DNA from: Bacteroidota bacterium | Lineage (GTDB): Bacteria; Bacteroidota; Bacteroidia; Chitinophagales; Chitinophagaceae | NCBI GenBank assembly: GCA_963169635.1 | Contig: CAUJDL010000087.1 | Span: forward strand, 16,360-80,359 | DNA length: 64,000 nucleotides | Reading direction: 5' to 3' | Part shown: positions 30,999-41,718 of the stretch, piece after piece | Layout of the letters: each line of letters opens with the position of its first letter | Position numbering within the stretch: the first letter of the stretch is position 1 | Translations under genes and position numbers: made by a program | Notes under the pieces: model-generated | Database searches by the model: none | Told to the model about the DNA's origin: nothing | Seen by the model: only the letters and a program-made list of their open reading frames with translations

Positions 30999-31013
30999 TT
31001 CAATTAAATTGAA
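30999..31013. promoter_or_regulatory. Perfect 15-bp palindrome upstream of pfkA
   Basis: TTCAATT-A-AATTGAA. Confidence 0.5.
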
Positions 31014-31188
31014 CCGACAATATTAACACTTTATAATTGTTTGGCAAATGTAGAAGTTAATTTACTGCTTAGATTAGCTATATTTTAAAATTTACTATTT
31101 ATAAAAAACGATATTTAATTTTTAACTTAACAATTTTATATGTAAGTAAATTGTTTTTTACCGAACTTTCGGCACTAAAAATTTTTTT

Positions 31189-32787
31189 GTGCATCAGTTT
31201 AAATTGATATTATTAAGTATTCTATCGGGGTTATTACTTTTTATTGCATGGCCTCCATTACCTTTTGCTTTCTGTATATTTTTTGCATGGTTGCCTTTAT
31301 TATTTATTGCAGATAAAGTAACTAAGAAAAATTCTTTTTTTGGCTATGCTTTTTTAACCTTATTTATTTGGAATGTTTGTACTACTTGGTGGATATGGAA
31401 TAGTACAGATATAGGAAGCATTTTTGCTATTGCAGCTAATAGTTTAGTAATGTATTTGCCTTGGTGGGGCTATATAAATTTAAAAAGAAAATTTGGTACT
31501 AAGATTGGTTATTTTTCTCTTATTGCTTTTTGGATGTTGTTTGAGTTTATTCATCTAAATTGGGAACTTAGTTGGCCTTGGCTTAGTTTAGGAAATGTAT
31601 TTGCAGAAAAAACTAACTGGATACAATGGTATGAGTTTACAGGAATAGGAGGGGGCTCTTTATGGATTTTAATTTTCAATATTTTATTGTATGATTTATT
31701 AGTAAAAATAAGTCAGCAGCAACTAATTCCTTTAACCCTGCAATGGAAAATAAAAAGAATTACCACACTATTCTTAGTTATCATTATACCTGCTGTTATT
31801 TCTATAAGTTTACCATTAAATAATTTTGATGAAAAAAGTACAACTACTAATGTAGTTATTATTCAACCAAATATAGATCCTTATCAAAAGTTTGAAAGCA
31901 CTTCTATCAGTAATCAAATACAAAAACTCATCAGTTTATCAGAGCAAAAAATTGATACTAATACTACATTAGTAATTTGGCCAGAAACTGCATTAAGTGC
32001 TCAAATACCAATTAATGAAATAACAATTGCACCAATTTATCAATCTGTGTTTGAGTTTATACATCGTCATCCAAACATTACCTTACTTACAGGAATTGAA
32101 ACATATAAAATTTTTAATGAAACCACACAGTACACACAAAAAGCTGCTCAAGGTTTTTATTATGAAAGTTATAATGCAGCTATAGCATTAAATAGTAAAG
32201 ATGGAATGCAAGTTTATTATAAAAGTAAATTAGTACCAGGAGTAGAAACATTACCATCTTTTTTAAATTTATTAGCACCATTATTTGAAAAATTTGGAGG
32301 TACTACAGGTGGTTATGCAAAAGATATTTCTTCAAAAGTTTTTACAATACATCATCAACCAACTATTGCTGCACCTATTATTTGTTATGAAAGTATTTAT
32401 GGTGCTTATGTAGCTTCTTATGTACAAAAAGGTGCTAACTTAATAACTATTATTACTAATGATGGTTGGTGGGGAAATACAGCAGGTCATCAACAACATT
32501 TAGCTTATGCAAAACTTAGGGCAATAGAAACAAGACATTGGGTAGCTCGTAGTGCAAATACTGGCATTAGTGCTGTAATTGATAATTATGGAAATATAAA
32601 AACATCTAAAGGTTGGGATGAAGAAGGAAGTTTGCAATACACAATTCCTATACAAAATAATAAGCAAACATTTTATGTAAAGTATGGCGATTATCTATAT
32701 AAAATATTTGCTGTAATAGCTTTGATATTAATAGGGTGGAATATTATTGATAAACTTAAAAACAGAAATCAACTAATAAAAAAATAA
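31189..32787 (+). CDS. lnt: Apolipoprotein N-acyltransferase (GTG start)
   Basis: FIAWPPLPFAFCIFFAWLPLLF, WPETAL, APIICYESIYGAYVASYVQKGANLITIITNDGWWGNTAGHQQHLAYAKLRAIETRHWVARSANTGIS. Confidence 0.95.
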   Translation: MHQFKLILLSILSGLLLFIAWPPLPFAFCIFFAWLPLLFIADKVTKKNSFFGYAFLTLFIWNVCTTWWIWNSTDIGSIFAIAANSLVMYLPWWGYINLKRKFGTKIGYFSLIAFWMLFEFIHLNWELSWPWLSLGNVFAEKTNWIQWYEFTGIGGGSLWILIFNILLYDLLVKISQQQLIPLTLQWKIKRITTLFLVIIIPAVISISLPLNNFDEKSTTTNVVIIQPNIDPYQKFESTSISNQIQKLISLSEQKIDTNTTLVIWPETALSAQIPINEITIAPIYQSVFEFIHRHPNITLLTGIETYKIFNETTQYTQKAAQGFYYESYNAAIALNSKDGMQVYYKSKLVPGVETLPSFLNLLAPLFEKFGGTTGGYAKDISSKVFTIHHQPTIAAPIICYESIYGAYVASYVQKGANLITIITNDGWWGNTAGHQQHLAYAKLRAIETRHWVARSANTGISAVIDNYGNIKTSKGWDEEGSLQYTIPIQNNKQTFYVKYGDYLYKIFAVIALILIGWNIIDKLKNRNQLIKK

Positions 32788-32793
32788 AATAAA

Positions 32794-33630
32794 ATGCTTA
32801 CAACAAAAGTTTTTGATTACAAGCAAAGTAGCATTTCTTATACAATTATTGGTAAAGGAAATCCTGTGGTTTTATTACATGGTTTTGGCGAAACATCTAC
32901 TATTTACACTAAACAAATTAATTTTTTAAAAGAACATTGTTTACTCATTATTCCTGATTTGCCTGGTAGTGGAAAAAGTACTATGCTAAAAAGAAGTGAA
33001 GAAACAAATAATAAAAAACTTTCTGTAAAATATCCTGCATCTATTAATGATTATGCAGATTGTATTGCAGCTTTATTAACACATGAAAATATTGCTACAT
33101 GCACTTTATTAGGTCATAGTATGGGTGGTTATATTACAATGGCTTTTGCAGAAAGACATGCTCATAAATTAAATGCTTTTGGTTTAATACACTCTACAGC
33201 TTTTGAAGATAATGAACAAAAAAAAGAAAATAGAATTAAAGGAATTAATATGATAAGAGAGTATGGTGGATATGCTTTTTTAAAATCTATTATTCCAAAT
33301 TTATTTGGCGAAAAATTTAAACACACTCATGCTGCACAAATCAATGATTTAATAGAAGAAGCTAAACAATTTAATGATGATGCATTACAACAATATTATT
33401 TTGCTATGCACAACAGACCCAATAGAGCAGCAGTTTTACAAAATACTACATTACCTGTTTTATTTATTGCAGGTACAGAAGATATTGTAGCTCCTATAAA
33501 TGATGTGTTGGCACAAGCAAGTATGCCTCAACAATCTTTTATTCATATTTTAGAAAATGTAGGACACATGGGAATGTGGGAAGCTACAGATAAAGTAAAT
33601 GAGTACTTATTACAATTTATAAACAGATAA
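32794..33630 (+). CDS. Alpha/beta hydrolase
   Basis: VVLLHGFGET, nucleophile elbow LLGHSMGGYITMAFAE, C-terminal His in ENVGHMGMWE. Confidence 0.93.
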   Translation: MLTTKVFDYKQSSISYTIIGKGNPVVLLHGFGETSTIYTKQINFLKEHCLLIIPDLPGSGKSTMLKRSEETNNKKLSVKYPASINDYADCIAALLTHENIATCTLLGHSMGGYITMAFAERHAHKLNAFGLIHSTAFEDNEQKKENRIKGINMIREYGGYAFLKSIIPNLFGEKFKHTHAAQINDLIEEAKQFNDDALQQYYFAMHNRPNRAAVLQNTTLPVLFIAGTEDIVAPINDVLAQASMPQQSFIHILENVGHMGMWEATDKVNEYLLQFINR

Positions 33631-33741
33631 TACAATATAAAATTTTATAAGCAGCATAAACTTATCAAAAATGTTCTTATAGTGTTGATTTAAAAGTTAT
33701 TATTGCAATGTTAAAAGTTTACATAAAAAAGATTGATTAAT

Positions 33742-33749
33742 TAACTTTG
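33742..33749 (+). promoter_or_regulatory. Candidate -7 element (TAACTTTG) for the T9SS type B protein
   Basis: TAnnTTTG match 25 bp upstream of the likely ATG at 33774. Confidence 0.4.
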
Positions 33750-33773
33750 AACATTTAATGTTTGAGAATAAAG

Positions 33774-36416
33774 ATGAATAAAAAAATATTATTTACTTGT
33801 TTGGTATTATGTACATTTAGTATAGTGAGTTATGCAACACATATTTCTGGAGGAGAATTGTTTTATAAATATATAGGTCCAGGTGCAAATAATACAGATA
33901 GATACGAAGTAACATTACGATTGTTTAGAGAATGTGGTCCTGTAGGTCCAAGCTTTGCAGGTTTAGATGGAGAGAATGTAACAATTGGTATTTATAATAA
34001 TCCAGGATTAACTTTAGTAAGTACACAACAATTAGCACAGCAATTTTCTGGTACACCACCTATTGTTAAAAATACCAATGGTGCTAATCCTTGCTTATTA
34101 CCATTTATAGATGTATGTTATCAAATAGGTACATGGAAGGCTAATATAGATTTACCTAAAACAGCAGATGGCTATACATTATCTTGGATAAGATATACAA
34201 GAACAAGTATTACCAATGTATCTAACCCATCATCTCAAATGGGAGCAACATTTACAACAAAAATTCCTGGTACTAATCAATTGCCTTTAGGTAATAATAA
34301 TTGTCCTACTTTTTCTGTAAGAGATACCAATACAGTTTGTATAAGTACAGATTTTATTTTAGACTTTAGTGCTACAGATGCAGATGGAGATTCATTGGCT
34401 TATAAATTAAGTCCTGCTTATGATGGACAAGATGGACCAAATCCTAGTCCTTCACCTGCACCTCCTTCTGTATTAAATCCTACATCTTTAGTTTATCCTT
34501 CACCCTATAGTCCTACAAATCCTTTTGGTACAGGAGCAACAATTAATGTACAAACAGGTATCATAAATGGTATTGCACCACCTGTTGCAGGTAAATATGT
34601 AGTATGTGTAACAGTAGAAGAATGGAGAGATGGAAAATTAATTAATCAGCATAGAAAAGATATGATTTTAAGAGTAGCAAATTGCTCTTCTGTAAAACCT
34701 AATGCAGGACCTGATGATAAAACTTGTGATGGATTTACTTACAATTTTGAAAACTATTCACCCAATGCATCTATTATAACTTATTTATGGAAGTTTGGCG
34801 ATGGAAACACATCTACAGCACCAACACCAACATATACTTATACAGATACTGGGAAATTTTTAGTAATGCTTAAAGTAACTGCAACTGGTGGTTGTCAGGA
34901 TTCTTCTTATAAATATGTATATGTTTATCCAGGCTTCATCCCTGGTATTACAGTACAAGGTTCATGTGCTATTGCACCTATTAAATTTTTTGATGCTACT
35001 ACTACTAATTATGGTGTAGTAAATCAGTGGAGTTGGGATTTTGGTGATTTAACTACAAATGCAGATGTTGCAACAAGTAAAGATTCTGCTTGGTTATTTC
35101 CTTCTGCAGGTACATATACAGTAAGTTTACTTGCTGGTAATAGTAAAGGTTGTATAGATACTGTAACTAAAACTTTTTCTATCAGAGATTTGCCAATTAT
35201 TAATTTGCCTTTTAAAGATACATTAATTTGTAGCATTGATACTTTACCTTTAATAGCAAACTCAACAGGTAATTTTAGTTGGTCTCCTAACTATAATATT
35301 TTAAATATAAATTCAAGTAATCCTTTAGTTTTTCCAAAAGATACTACACAATATATAGTTACTGTAAATGATGATGGATGTATTAGTAAAGATACAATTA
35401 CTGTAAATGTGTTAGATTTTATCAATGTATATGCAGGGGCAGATTCTACAGTTTGTTTAACAGATTCGTTTAGGTTAAATCCTCAAAGTCATGCATTAAG
35501 TTATATATGGACAGCTTCAACTGGCGAAATTGTCAATCCAGAAAAATATGCTTTAGTAAAACCAACTACTACAACTAAATATTTTGTAACAGCTAATTTG
35601 GGTAAATGTCAAGATAAAGATTCTGTAACTATTACAACAATACCATATCCACAGTCACATATTAATGCAGTAGCACCAATTTGTTATGGACAAAGTATAA
35701 AGCTTACAGCCAATATTGTTGGTAGTACTTTTAGTTGGTTACCAACTACTAATATTTTAAATGAAACAACACTTTCACCAACAGTTACACCATTACAAAC
35801 AATGTATTATTATTTAACAGCTAATGATACATTAGGTTGTCCTAAACCAACGACAGATTCTGTATTAATAGAAGTAATACCAAAAGTAGAAGTGTTTGCA
35901 GGTAATGATACTGCTGTAGTATTAAATCAACCTTTACAATTAAATACTATTACAAGTACTATTCCATCTACCAGTACATATAAATGGACACCAAGTGTAG
36001 GTTTAAATAATACAACTATTGCAAACCCTATTGCTACATTAAATATTAATGTAGATTCAATAAAATATAAAGTAGTAGTTACAAGACCAGAAGGATGTTT
36101 TGGCTCTGATGAAATTGTGGTAAAATTATTTAAAACACAACCCGATATTTTTATTCCTACTGCATTTACACCAAACAATGACGGTAAAAATGATGTATTA
36201 AAACCAATACCAGTAGGTATTGCAAGAATAGATTATTTTAGAATTTATAATCGTTTAGGACAATTAATTTACGAAACAAAAGAGTATATGAAAGGTTGGG
36301 ATGGAAATATAAATGGAACACCACAAGCAAGTGGCACTTATGTATTTGCTGCACAAGGTGTAGATTATACAGGTAAAATAGTATTTAAAAAAGGAACAGT
36401 AGTATTAATTAGATAA
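33774..36416 (+). CDS. Secreted PKD-domain protein with T9SS type B (gliding motility-associated) C-terminal sorting domain
   Basis: Signal peptide MNKKILFTCLVLCTFSIVSYATHISGGE; PKD motif YLWKFGDGNTSTAPTPTYTYTDTGKF; C-terminus FIPTAFTPNNDGKNDVLKPI...NGTPQASGTYVF. The track start at 33762 is a TTG; ATG at 33774 is preferred. Confidence 0.9.
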   Translation: MNKKILFTCLVLCTFSIVSYATHISGGELFYKYIGPGANNTDRYEVTLRLFRECGPVGPSFAGLDGENVTIGIYNNPGLTLVSTQQLAQQFSGTPPIVKNTNGANPCLLPFIDVCYQIGTWKANIDLPKTADGYTLSWIRYTRTSITNVSNPSSQMGATFTTKIPGTNQLPLGNNNCPTFSVRDTNTVCISTDFILDFSATDADGDSLAYKLSPAYDGQDGPNPSPSPAPPSVLNPTSLVYPSPYSPTNPFGTGATINVQTGIINGIAPPVAGKYVVCVTVEEWRDGKLINQHRKDMILRVANCSSVKPNAGPDDKTCDGFTYNFENYSPNASIITYLWKFGDGNTSTAPTPTYTYTDTGKFLVMLKVTATGGCQDSSYKYVYVYPGFIPGITVQGSCAIAPIKFFDATTTNYGVVNQWSWDFGDLTTNADVATSKDSAWLFPSAGTYTVSLLAGNSKGCIDTVTKTFSIRDLPIINLPFKDTLICSIDTLPLIANSTGNFSWSPNYNILNINSSNPLVFPKDTTQYIVTVNDDGCISKDTITVNVLDFINVYAGADSTVCLTDSFRLNPQSHALSYIWTASTGEIVNPEKYALVKPTTTTKYFVTANLGKCQDKDSVTITTIPYPQSHINAVAPICYGQSIKLTANIVGSTFSWLPTTNILNETTLSPTVTPLQTMYYYLTANDTLGCPKPTTDSVLIEVIPKVEVFAGNDTAVVLNQPLQLNTITSTIPSTSTYKWTPSVGLNNTTIANPIATLNINVDSIKYKVVVTRPEGCFGSDEIVVKLFKTQPDIFIPTAFTPNNDGKNDVLKPIPVGIARIDYFRIYNRLGQLIYETKEYMKGWDGNINGTPQASGTYVFAAQGVDYTGKIVFKKGTVVLIR

Positions 36417-36566
36417 TTAGAAAAATTGAAGTAGCATTTTATTGTAACATTGAAAATATAAGTTTTTAAAATATTTTTTTCAATATCCATTTTTAATTGC
36501 TTCAATTATTCTGCAAATATTTTTACAGTTAAATTTTTATTTTATAATTAGCATATATTTTAATCG

Positions 36567-39500
36567 ATGAAAAAATTTTTACTAACACTTTTGATTGGCA
36601 TTATTGCATTTGCAGTACAGAGTCAAACTCCTGTACCAATGGCTTCTCAAACTAACTTAACATATACTGAAACATTTGCAGATATTAATAATTGGGTTTT
36701 TAAAACAAGCCCTGATGATGGAACTTTTATTGCAGGAAATGGTGCAGCAGCTTGGCTTGGTTTAGATGTGATGAGTATAGGTACTATTCCTAGTGCAACA
36801 TTCATTACAAAAAGTTCTACCTTTTTTCAGATAGCACCTACAGGCAATGGAGGTTATAGTAGTGGTATTATTAAAGGCAATCAAAAGATAGAAATGTTAG
36901 CTACGGGTACTACTAATAATACAAACTCTGTAGCCATAGATTTTTTAATGGATTTTACAGGTATAAATGCAGGTACTTTAAGTTTCGATTGGGCTTCTAT
37001 TAATAACTCTACTGGTAATAGAAGTAGTTCTTTAAAAGTTTATGCATCTGTAGATGGTGTAAACTTTACAGAAATTACCAGTGCACAAGTTTTAAATTTT
37101 ACCAATAATAATCCATCTGCAGGTAGTATTGCAAATGTGGCATTACCAACAATATTTAATAACAGTGCAACAGCACGTTTACGTTTTTATTATTATAATG
37201 GTACAGGAGGTTCTACAGGTAGCAGACCAAGATTAAGTATAGATAATGTAAAAGTTACAGCAGTATCTAATGTGCCATGTACAGCACCAACAGCACAGCC
37301 TACAAATTTTTTATTAGGCACTGTAATACATAATGCAATTAGTTTTTCTTATACTGCTGCAAGCCCTGCACCTAATAATTATTTAATTTTAATGAGTAAT
37401 AATAGTAATCTTACATCATTGCCAGTTAATGGTATTAACTATAATATTGGCGATGCTTTAGGCGATGCAACAGTTGTAGGTATTACTAATAACAACAACT
37501 TTACTGCAACAGGTTTAGATTTATCTACTACTTATTATTTCTTTATTTTTTCTGTCAATAATTCTTGTACTGGTGGTCCATTGTATTTAACAACATCGCC
37601 ACTTACAGGCAATGCAACAACAACAGCAGGTGCTTTGCCTTGTACTGCACCAACTACACAACCTACTAACTTAACATTTACCAATAAAACTACAAGTAGT
37701 ATTTCTGGTAGTTTTTCTCCAGCAGCAAATACAGATGAGTATTTAATTATTAGAAGTCTTTCATCTACATTTACTGGTACAATTAATAATGGTACAGTAT
37801 ATAATGGAGGATATTTTTTAGGAAATGGAAGTGTTGTAACCAGAACAGCAGATACAAATTTTACTGCTAATAATTTAGTGAGTGGTACTACTTATTATTT
37901 TTATGTTTTTGGATTAAATAGATTAAACTGTACCAATGGTCCTGCTTATAATACTACTAATCCATTAACTGGTAATACACCAACAATTGCATTACCAACT
38001 TGTGCAGAACCTACTGCACAACCAACACAATTAAATTTAGTAGCATCAAATAATTATATCAATGGTTATTTTAAAGCTTCTACTTCTGCAGATGGATATT
38101 TAATTGTTAGAACTACAAGTGCTACGCTTTCATTATCACCTCAAAATAGTACTACATATACAGAAGGTAGTAGTTTAGGTAATGGAATTATTATTCAAAA
38201 TAGTGCTGCTACTGCATTTATAGATATTAATTTATCTACAACAACAACTTATTATTATCACATTTTTGCAAAGAACGAAAATTGTGTAGGTGGTGTAAAA
38301 TATTTAATTGTAAATCCATTAATGGGTAATGCTACTACAACTGCATTAGCAATATCAAATTGGTATTATGGAAATTTACATGCACACTCTGCTTATTCAG
38401 ATGGTAATCAAGATAATTTAACATTAACACCTGCTAATGATTATGCTTATGCAAAAAATTCTTTGTGTATGGATTTCTTAGGTATCTCAGATCATAATCA
38501 TGCAGGTGCAGGTATGAGTATTAATCATTGGTTGCCTGGATTAAATCAAGCTGCTGCAGCTACTACTACAGATTTTCTTGCATTATATGGAATGGAGTGG
38601 GGTGTAATAAGTAATGGTGGACATGTGTTAGTGTATGGTACAGACCAATTAATAGGTTGGGAAACGAATAACTATAATGTATATGTACCTAAAAGTAATT
38701 ATTTAGGTACACCAGAAACTAATGGTACTACAGGTTTATTTAGAACAATTAATAATTTAGGTGGAAATACTTTTGCAACATTAGCACATCCATCTTTCTC
38801 TGATTATAATGGAATTGCCAACATTGCATTTAATGCAACTGCAGATAGTGCAATTGTAGGTGCTGCTGTTGCAAGTGGTATTGCTTTTAGTACAAACACT
38901 ACTTACTCAAATCCACCAAGCTCTTTTAGTTATATAGATTTTTATACAAGAATGTTAAGTAAAGGATATCGTATTGGCCCAACAATGGATCATGATAATC
39001 ACTATACTAATTTTGGTAGAAGTAATCATAACAGATTAGTAGTTGTTGCACCATCACTTACACAAACTAATTTCTTTAATGCTATGCGTAGCAGAAGTTT
39101 TTATGCTACAGAAGATTGCGATACTAAAGTAATATTTACATTAAATAATGCTACTATGGGAAGTATCATTTCTGGAGATCAAGCACCAGCAATAACTGTA
39201 TATGCTTACGACCCAACAAATCCAAGTTTTGTAGCTACTATTCGTTTAATGTATGGTGTTGCAGGTAGTGGAATATTACCTGTACAAATTGCCACAGTTA
39301 ATAGTGATAAACTAACATTTACTGATATTGATTTACCAGATAATGTAAATGGATATTATTATGCTGATATTTTAATAGGTGGTGGAAGAACAATTACTGC
39401 ACCTATTTGGTACACAAAAAACACTGTAGTACCTGTTAAGTTAGTTTCATTAAATGCAACATTAAATAATGAACGTAATTGGGTAAATATTTCTTGGTTA

Positions 39501-39980
39501 ACTACTAATGAAGTAAATAGTCATTTTTATGTTGTAGAAAAATCTGAAGATGGTATCAACTTTAAATCATTTGATACTATAAAAGCTAATAACTATCATG
39601 GTTTAAATTATTATGATGCTTTAGATAAAACGCCTTTTGCTAAAACAACTTATTACCGTTTAAAACAATTTGATGTAGATGGTAGTTTTACATACTCTAA
39701 AATTGTAGCTGTACAATTAAATAATCATTTTTACTTGTTTAATTTTTATCCAAACCCTGTACATAATTCTGCTGTAGCAGAAATTAATGTAAATACAAAT
39801 ACTGAAACTGTTATTACAATTACAGATATTACAGGCAGAGTTGTAAAAAAACAATCAGTAAAATTACAAAGAGGAGTACAACAAGTAACTTTAGATTTTA
39901 GCAATTTACATGCAGGAAATTATCAAGCAACTATGTATATAAATGGACAAACCATTACTCGTAAAATTGTAAAATTATAA
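36567..39980 (+). CDS. Secreted multidomain protein: jelly-roll-like N-terminus, three FN3-like repeats, PHP/CehA-like metallohydrolase domain, T9SS type A sorting domain
   Basis: Signal peptide; three PCTAPTxQPTN repeats (37275, 37638, 37998); PHP motifs NLHAHSAYSDG, GISDHNHAG, LAHPS, GPTMDHDNH; CTD FYPNPVHNSAVAEINV...GNYQATMYINGQTITRKIVKL. Confidence 0.85.
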   Translation: MKKFLLTLLIGIIAFAVQSQTPVPMASQTNLTYTETFADINNWVFKTSPDDGTFIAGNGAAAWLGLDVMSIGTIPSATFITKSSTFFQIAPTGNGGYSSGIIKGNQKIEMLATGTTNNTNSVAIDFLMDFTGINAGTLSFDWASINNSTGNRSSSLKVYASVDGVNFTEITSAQVLNFTNNNPSAGSIANVALPTIFNNSATARLRFYYYNGTGGSTGSRPRLSIDNVKVTAVSNVPCTAPTAQPTNFLLGTVIHNAISFSYTAASPAPNNYLILMSNNSNLTSLPVNGINYNIGDALGDATVVGITNNNNFTATGLDLSTTYYFFIFSVNNSCTGGPLYLTTSPLTGNATTTAGALPCTAPTTQPTNLTFTNKTTSSISGSFSPAANTDEYLIIRSLSSTFTGTINNGTVYNGGYFLGNGSVVTRTADTNFTANNLVSGTTYYFYVFGLNRLNCTNGPAYNTTNPLTGNTPTIALPTCAEPTAQPTQLNLVASNNYINGYFKASTSADGYLIVRTTSATLSLSPQNSTTYTEGSSLGNGIIIQNSAATAFIDINLSTTTTYYYHIFAKNENCVGGVKYLIVNPLMGNATTTALAISNWYYGNLHAHSAYSDGNQDNLTLTPANDYAYAKNSLCMDFLGISDHNHAGAGMSINHWLPGLNQAAAATTTDFLALYGMEWGVISNGGHVLVYGTDQLIGWETNNYNVYVPKSNYLGTPETNGTTGLFRTINNLGGNTFATLAHPSFSDYNGIANIAFNATADSAIVGAAVASGIAFSTNTTYSNPPSSFSYIDFYTRMLSKGYRIGPTMDHDNHYTNFGRSNHNRLVVVAPSLTQTNFFNAMRSRSFYATEDCDTKVIFTLNNATMGSIISGDQAPAITVYAYDPTNPSFVATIRLMYGVAGSGILPVQIATVNSDKLTFTDIDLPDNVNGYYYADILIGGGRTITAPIWYTKNTVVPVKLVSLNATLNNERNWVNISWLTTNEVNSHFYVVEKSEDGINFKSFDTIKANNYHGLNYYDALDKTPFAKTTYYRLKQFDVDGSFTYSKIVAVQLNNHFYLFNFYPNPVHNSAVAEINVNTNTETVITITDITGRVVKKQSVKLQRGVQQVTLDFSNLHAGNYQATMYINGQTITRKIVKL

Positions 39981-40005
39981 TAGTAGAAAAATTAATTTGT
40001 AAAAG

Positions 40006-41706
40006 TTAGTCTTTACTTAATTGTAAGTCTAAAAGTTTAATTTGTAAAGATTTTTCGCCATTCCATTCATTTATATCAATGGTAAAAACAATATCCATTG
40101 GTTTGTTTTGTTCTATTAATGCAAATTTATTAGCCATATTAAAACCAATGCCACTAAAGGTTGTATCGTTTTGTTTAACTACAATTTTTAAATGAATATC
40201 TTTTACAACTTTAGAATAACCTGTATCTATTACATTTTTTGCAATAAAAACTGGTCGCATATTTTCTGGACCAAAAGGCTCCATTTGTGTAATGATATTA
40301 AAGAAAGAAAAGTTTATTTCATCAAAATTAATTTCAGCATCAATGACAATTTCTGGTATTAATTGTTCTGGAGTTATTGTATTAGCAACTACTTGTTCAA
40401 AAGCGTTTTTAAAATTCTCTAAATTTTCTGGTAATAAGCTTAAACCAGCAGCAGCAAAATGCCCACCATAAGCAGTTAAATAATTTTTACAAGCATGTAT
40501 AGCTTCATATAAATTAAAGCCAGCAACACTTCTGGCACTTCCAGCAATTATATCTCCACTTTTAGTAAGTACAATAGTTGGTTTGTAATAAGTTTCAATT
40601 AATCTGCTTGCTACAATACCTACTACACCTTTATGCCAACTTTCATGATATACAACAGTTGTGTTTTTTAAAATGGTAGATGAGTCGTTTTCTATCATTG
40701 CTAAAGCATGTTCAGTAATGCTTACATCTGCTTCTCTTCTTTCATTATTATCTGTATGTAAAATAGCTGCAAGTTGTAAAGCTTTTTGTTCATCTTTTTC
40801 TATAAAAAGTTGTACAGCTTTTTTTGCATCATCCATTCTTCCTGCAGCATTAATTCTTGGTGCTACAATAAAAACTAAATTATTAACTGTAATATTTTTT
40901 TGCACATTAGCTAATTGCATTAATGCTTTAATACCAATGTTGGGGTTTTCATTTATTTTTTTTAAACCATAAAAAACAAGTACTCTGTTTTCGTCTGTTA
41001 TAGGTACAATATCTGCAGCAATTGCAGTAGCTACTAAATCTAAAAATTGTAAATAACTGTTTTCATCTAATTGTAATTTTTCTGCAATAGCTTGCATAAA
41101 TTTAAAACCAACACCACAGCCACATAATTCTTTAAATGGATAATTACAATCTTTTTGTTTAGCATTTAAAATAGCAACTGCATTGGGTAATATATTATCA
41201 GGTAAATGATGATCGCAAACAATAAAATCTATATGTAAAGTTTTTGCATAATCAATTAATGCTACACTTTTAATACCACAATCTAAAGAAATGATTAATG
41301 AAATATTTTTAGCTGCAGCATAATCTATACCTTCTTTACTAATACCATATCCTTCTTTGTATCTATGAGGAATATAGAAATCTATGTTATGATAAATGTT
41401 TTGTAAAAAACTGTACATAGCAGCAACACTAGTAGTTCCATCTACATCATAATCTCCATAAACTAAAATATTTTCTTGATTATTGATAGCTTGTAATAAT
41501 CTATCAACAGCTTTATCCATGTCTTTCATTAACCATGGATTGTGTAAGTGATGTAAAGATGGACGAAAATAATTTTTAGCAGCATCAAAATTATCAATAC
41601 CTCGTTGTACAAGTATTTTACAAATAGTATTATTAATATTTAAAGCTTGTTGTAAAGCAGTTGTTTTTTGTGTAGCTGCTTCTAAAATATTCCATCTTTT
41701 TTGCAT
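40006..41706 (-). CDS. recJ: Single-stranded-DNA-specific exonuclease RecJ
   Basis: ILVYGDYDVDGTTSVAAMYSFL, FIVCDHHLPD, YGGHFAAAGLSL, APRINAAGRMDDA. Confidence 0.96.
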   Translation of the reverse strand: MQKRWNILEAATQKTTALQQALNINNTICKILVQRGIDNFDAAKNYFRPSLHHLHNPWLMKDMDKAVDRLLQAINNQENILVYGDYDVDGTTSVAAMYSFLQNIYHNIDFYIPHRYKEGYGISKEGIDYAAAKNISLIISLDCGIKSVALIDYAKTLHIDFIVCDHHLPDNILPNAVAILNAKQKDCNYPFKELCGCGVGFKFMQAIAEKLQLDENSYLQFLDLVATAIAADIVPITDENRVLVFYGLKKINENPNIGIKALMQLANVQKNITVNNLVFIVAPRINAAGRMDDAKKAVQLFIEKDEQKALQLAAILHTDNNERREADVSITEHALAMIENDSSTILKNTTVVYHESWHKGVVGIVASRLIETYYKPTIVLTKSGDIIAGSARSVAGFNLYEAIHACKNYLTAYGGHFAAAGLSLLPENLENFKNAFEQVVANTITPEQLIPEIVIDAEINFDEINFSFFNIITQMEPFGPENMRPVFIAKNVIDTGYSKVVKDIHLKIVVKQNDTTFSGIGFNMANKFALIEQNKPMDIVFTIDINEWNGEKSLQIKLLDLQLSKD

Positions 41707-41718
41707 GATAAATTTTGT

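Noticed and set aside
31161-31172. CCGAA-CT-TTCGG short palindrome upstream of lnt
   Set aside because: Only 5-bp arms; too short to support a claim alone.
40661-40972. 103-aa plus-strand ORF inside recJ
   Set aside because: Antisense shadow ORF over conserved RecJ sequence.
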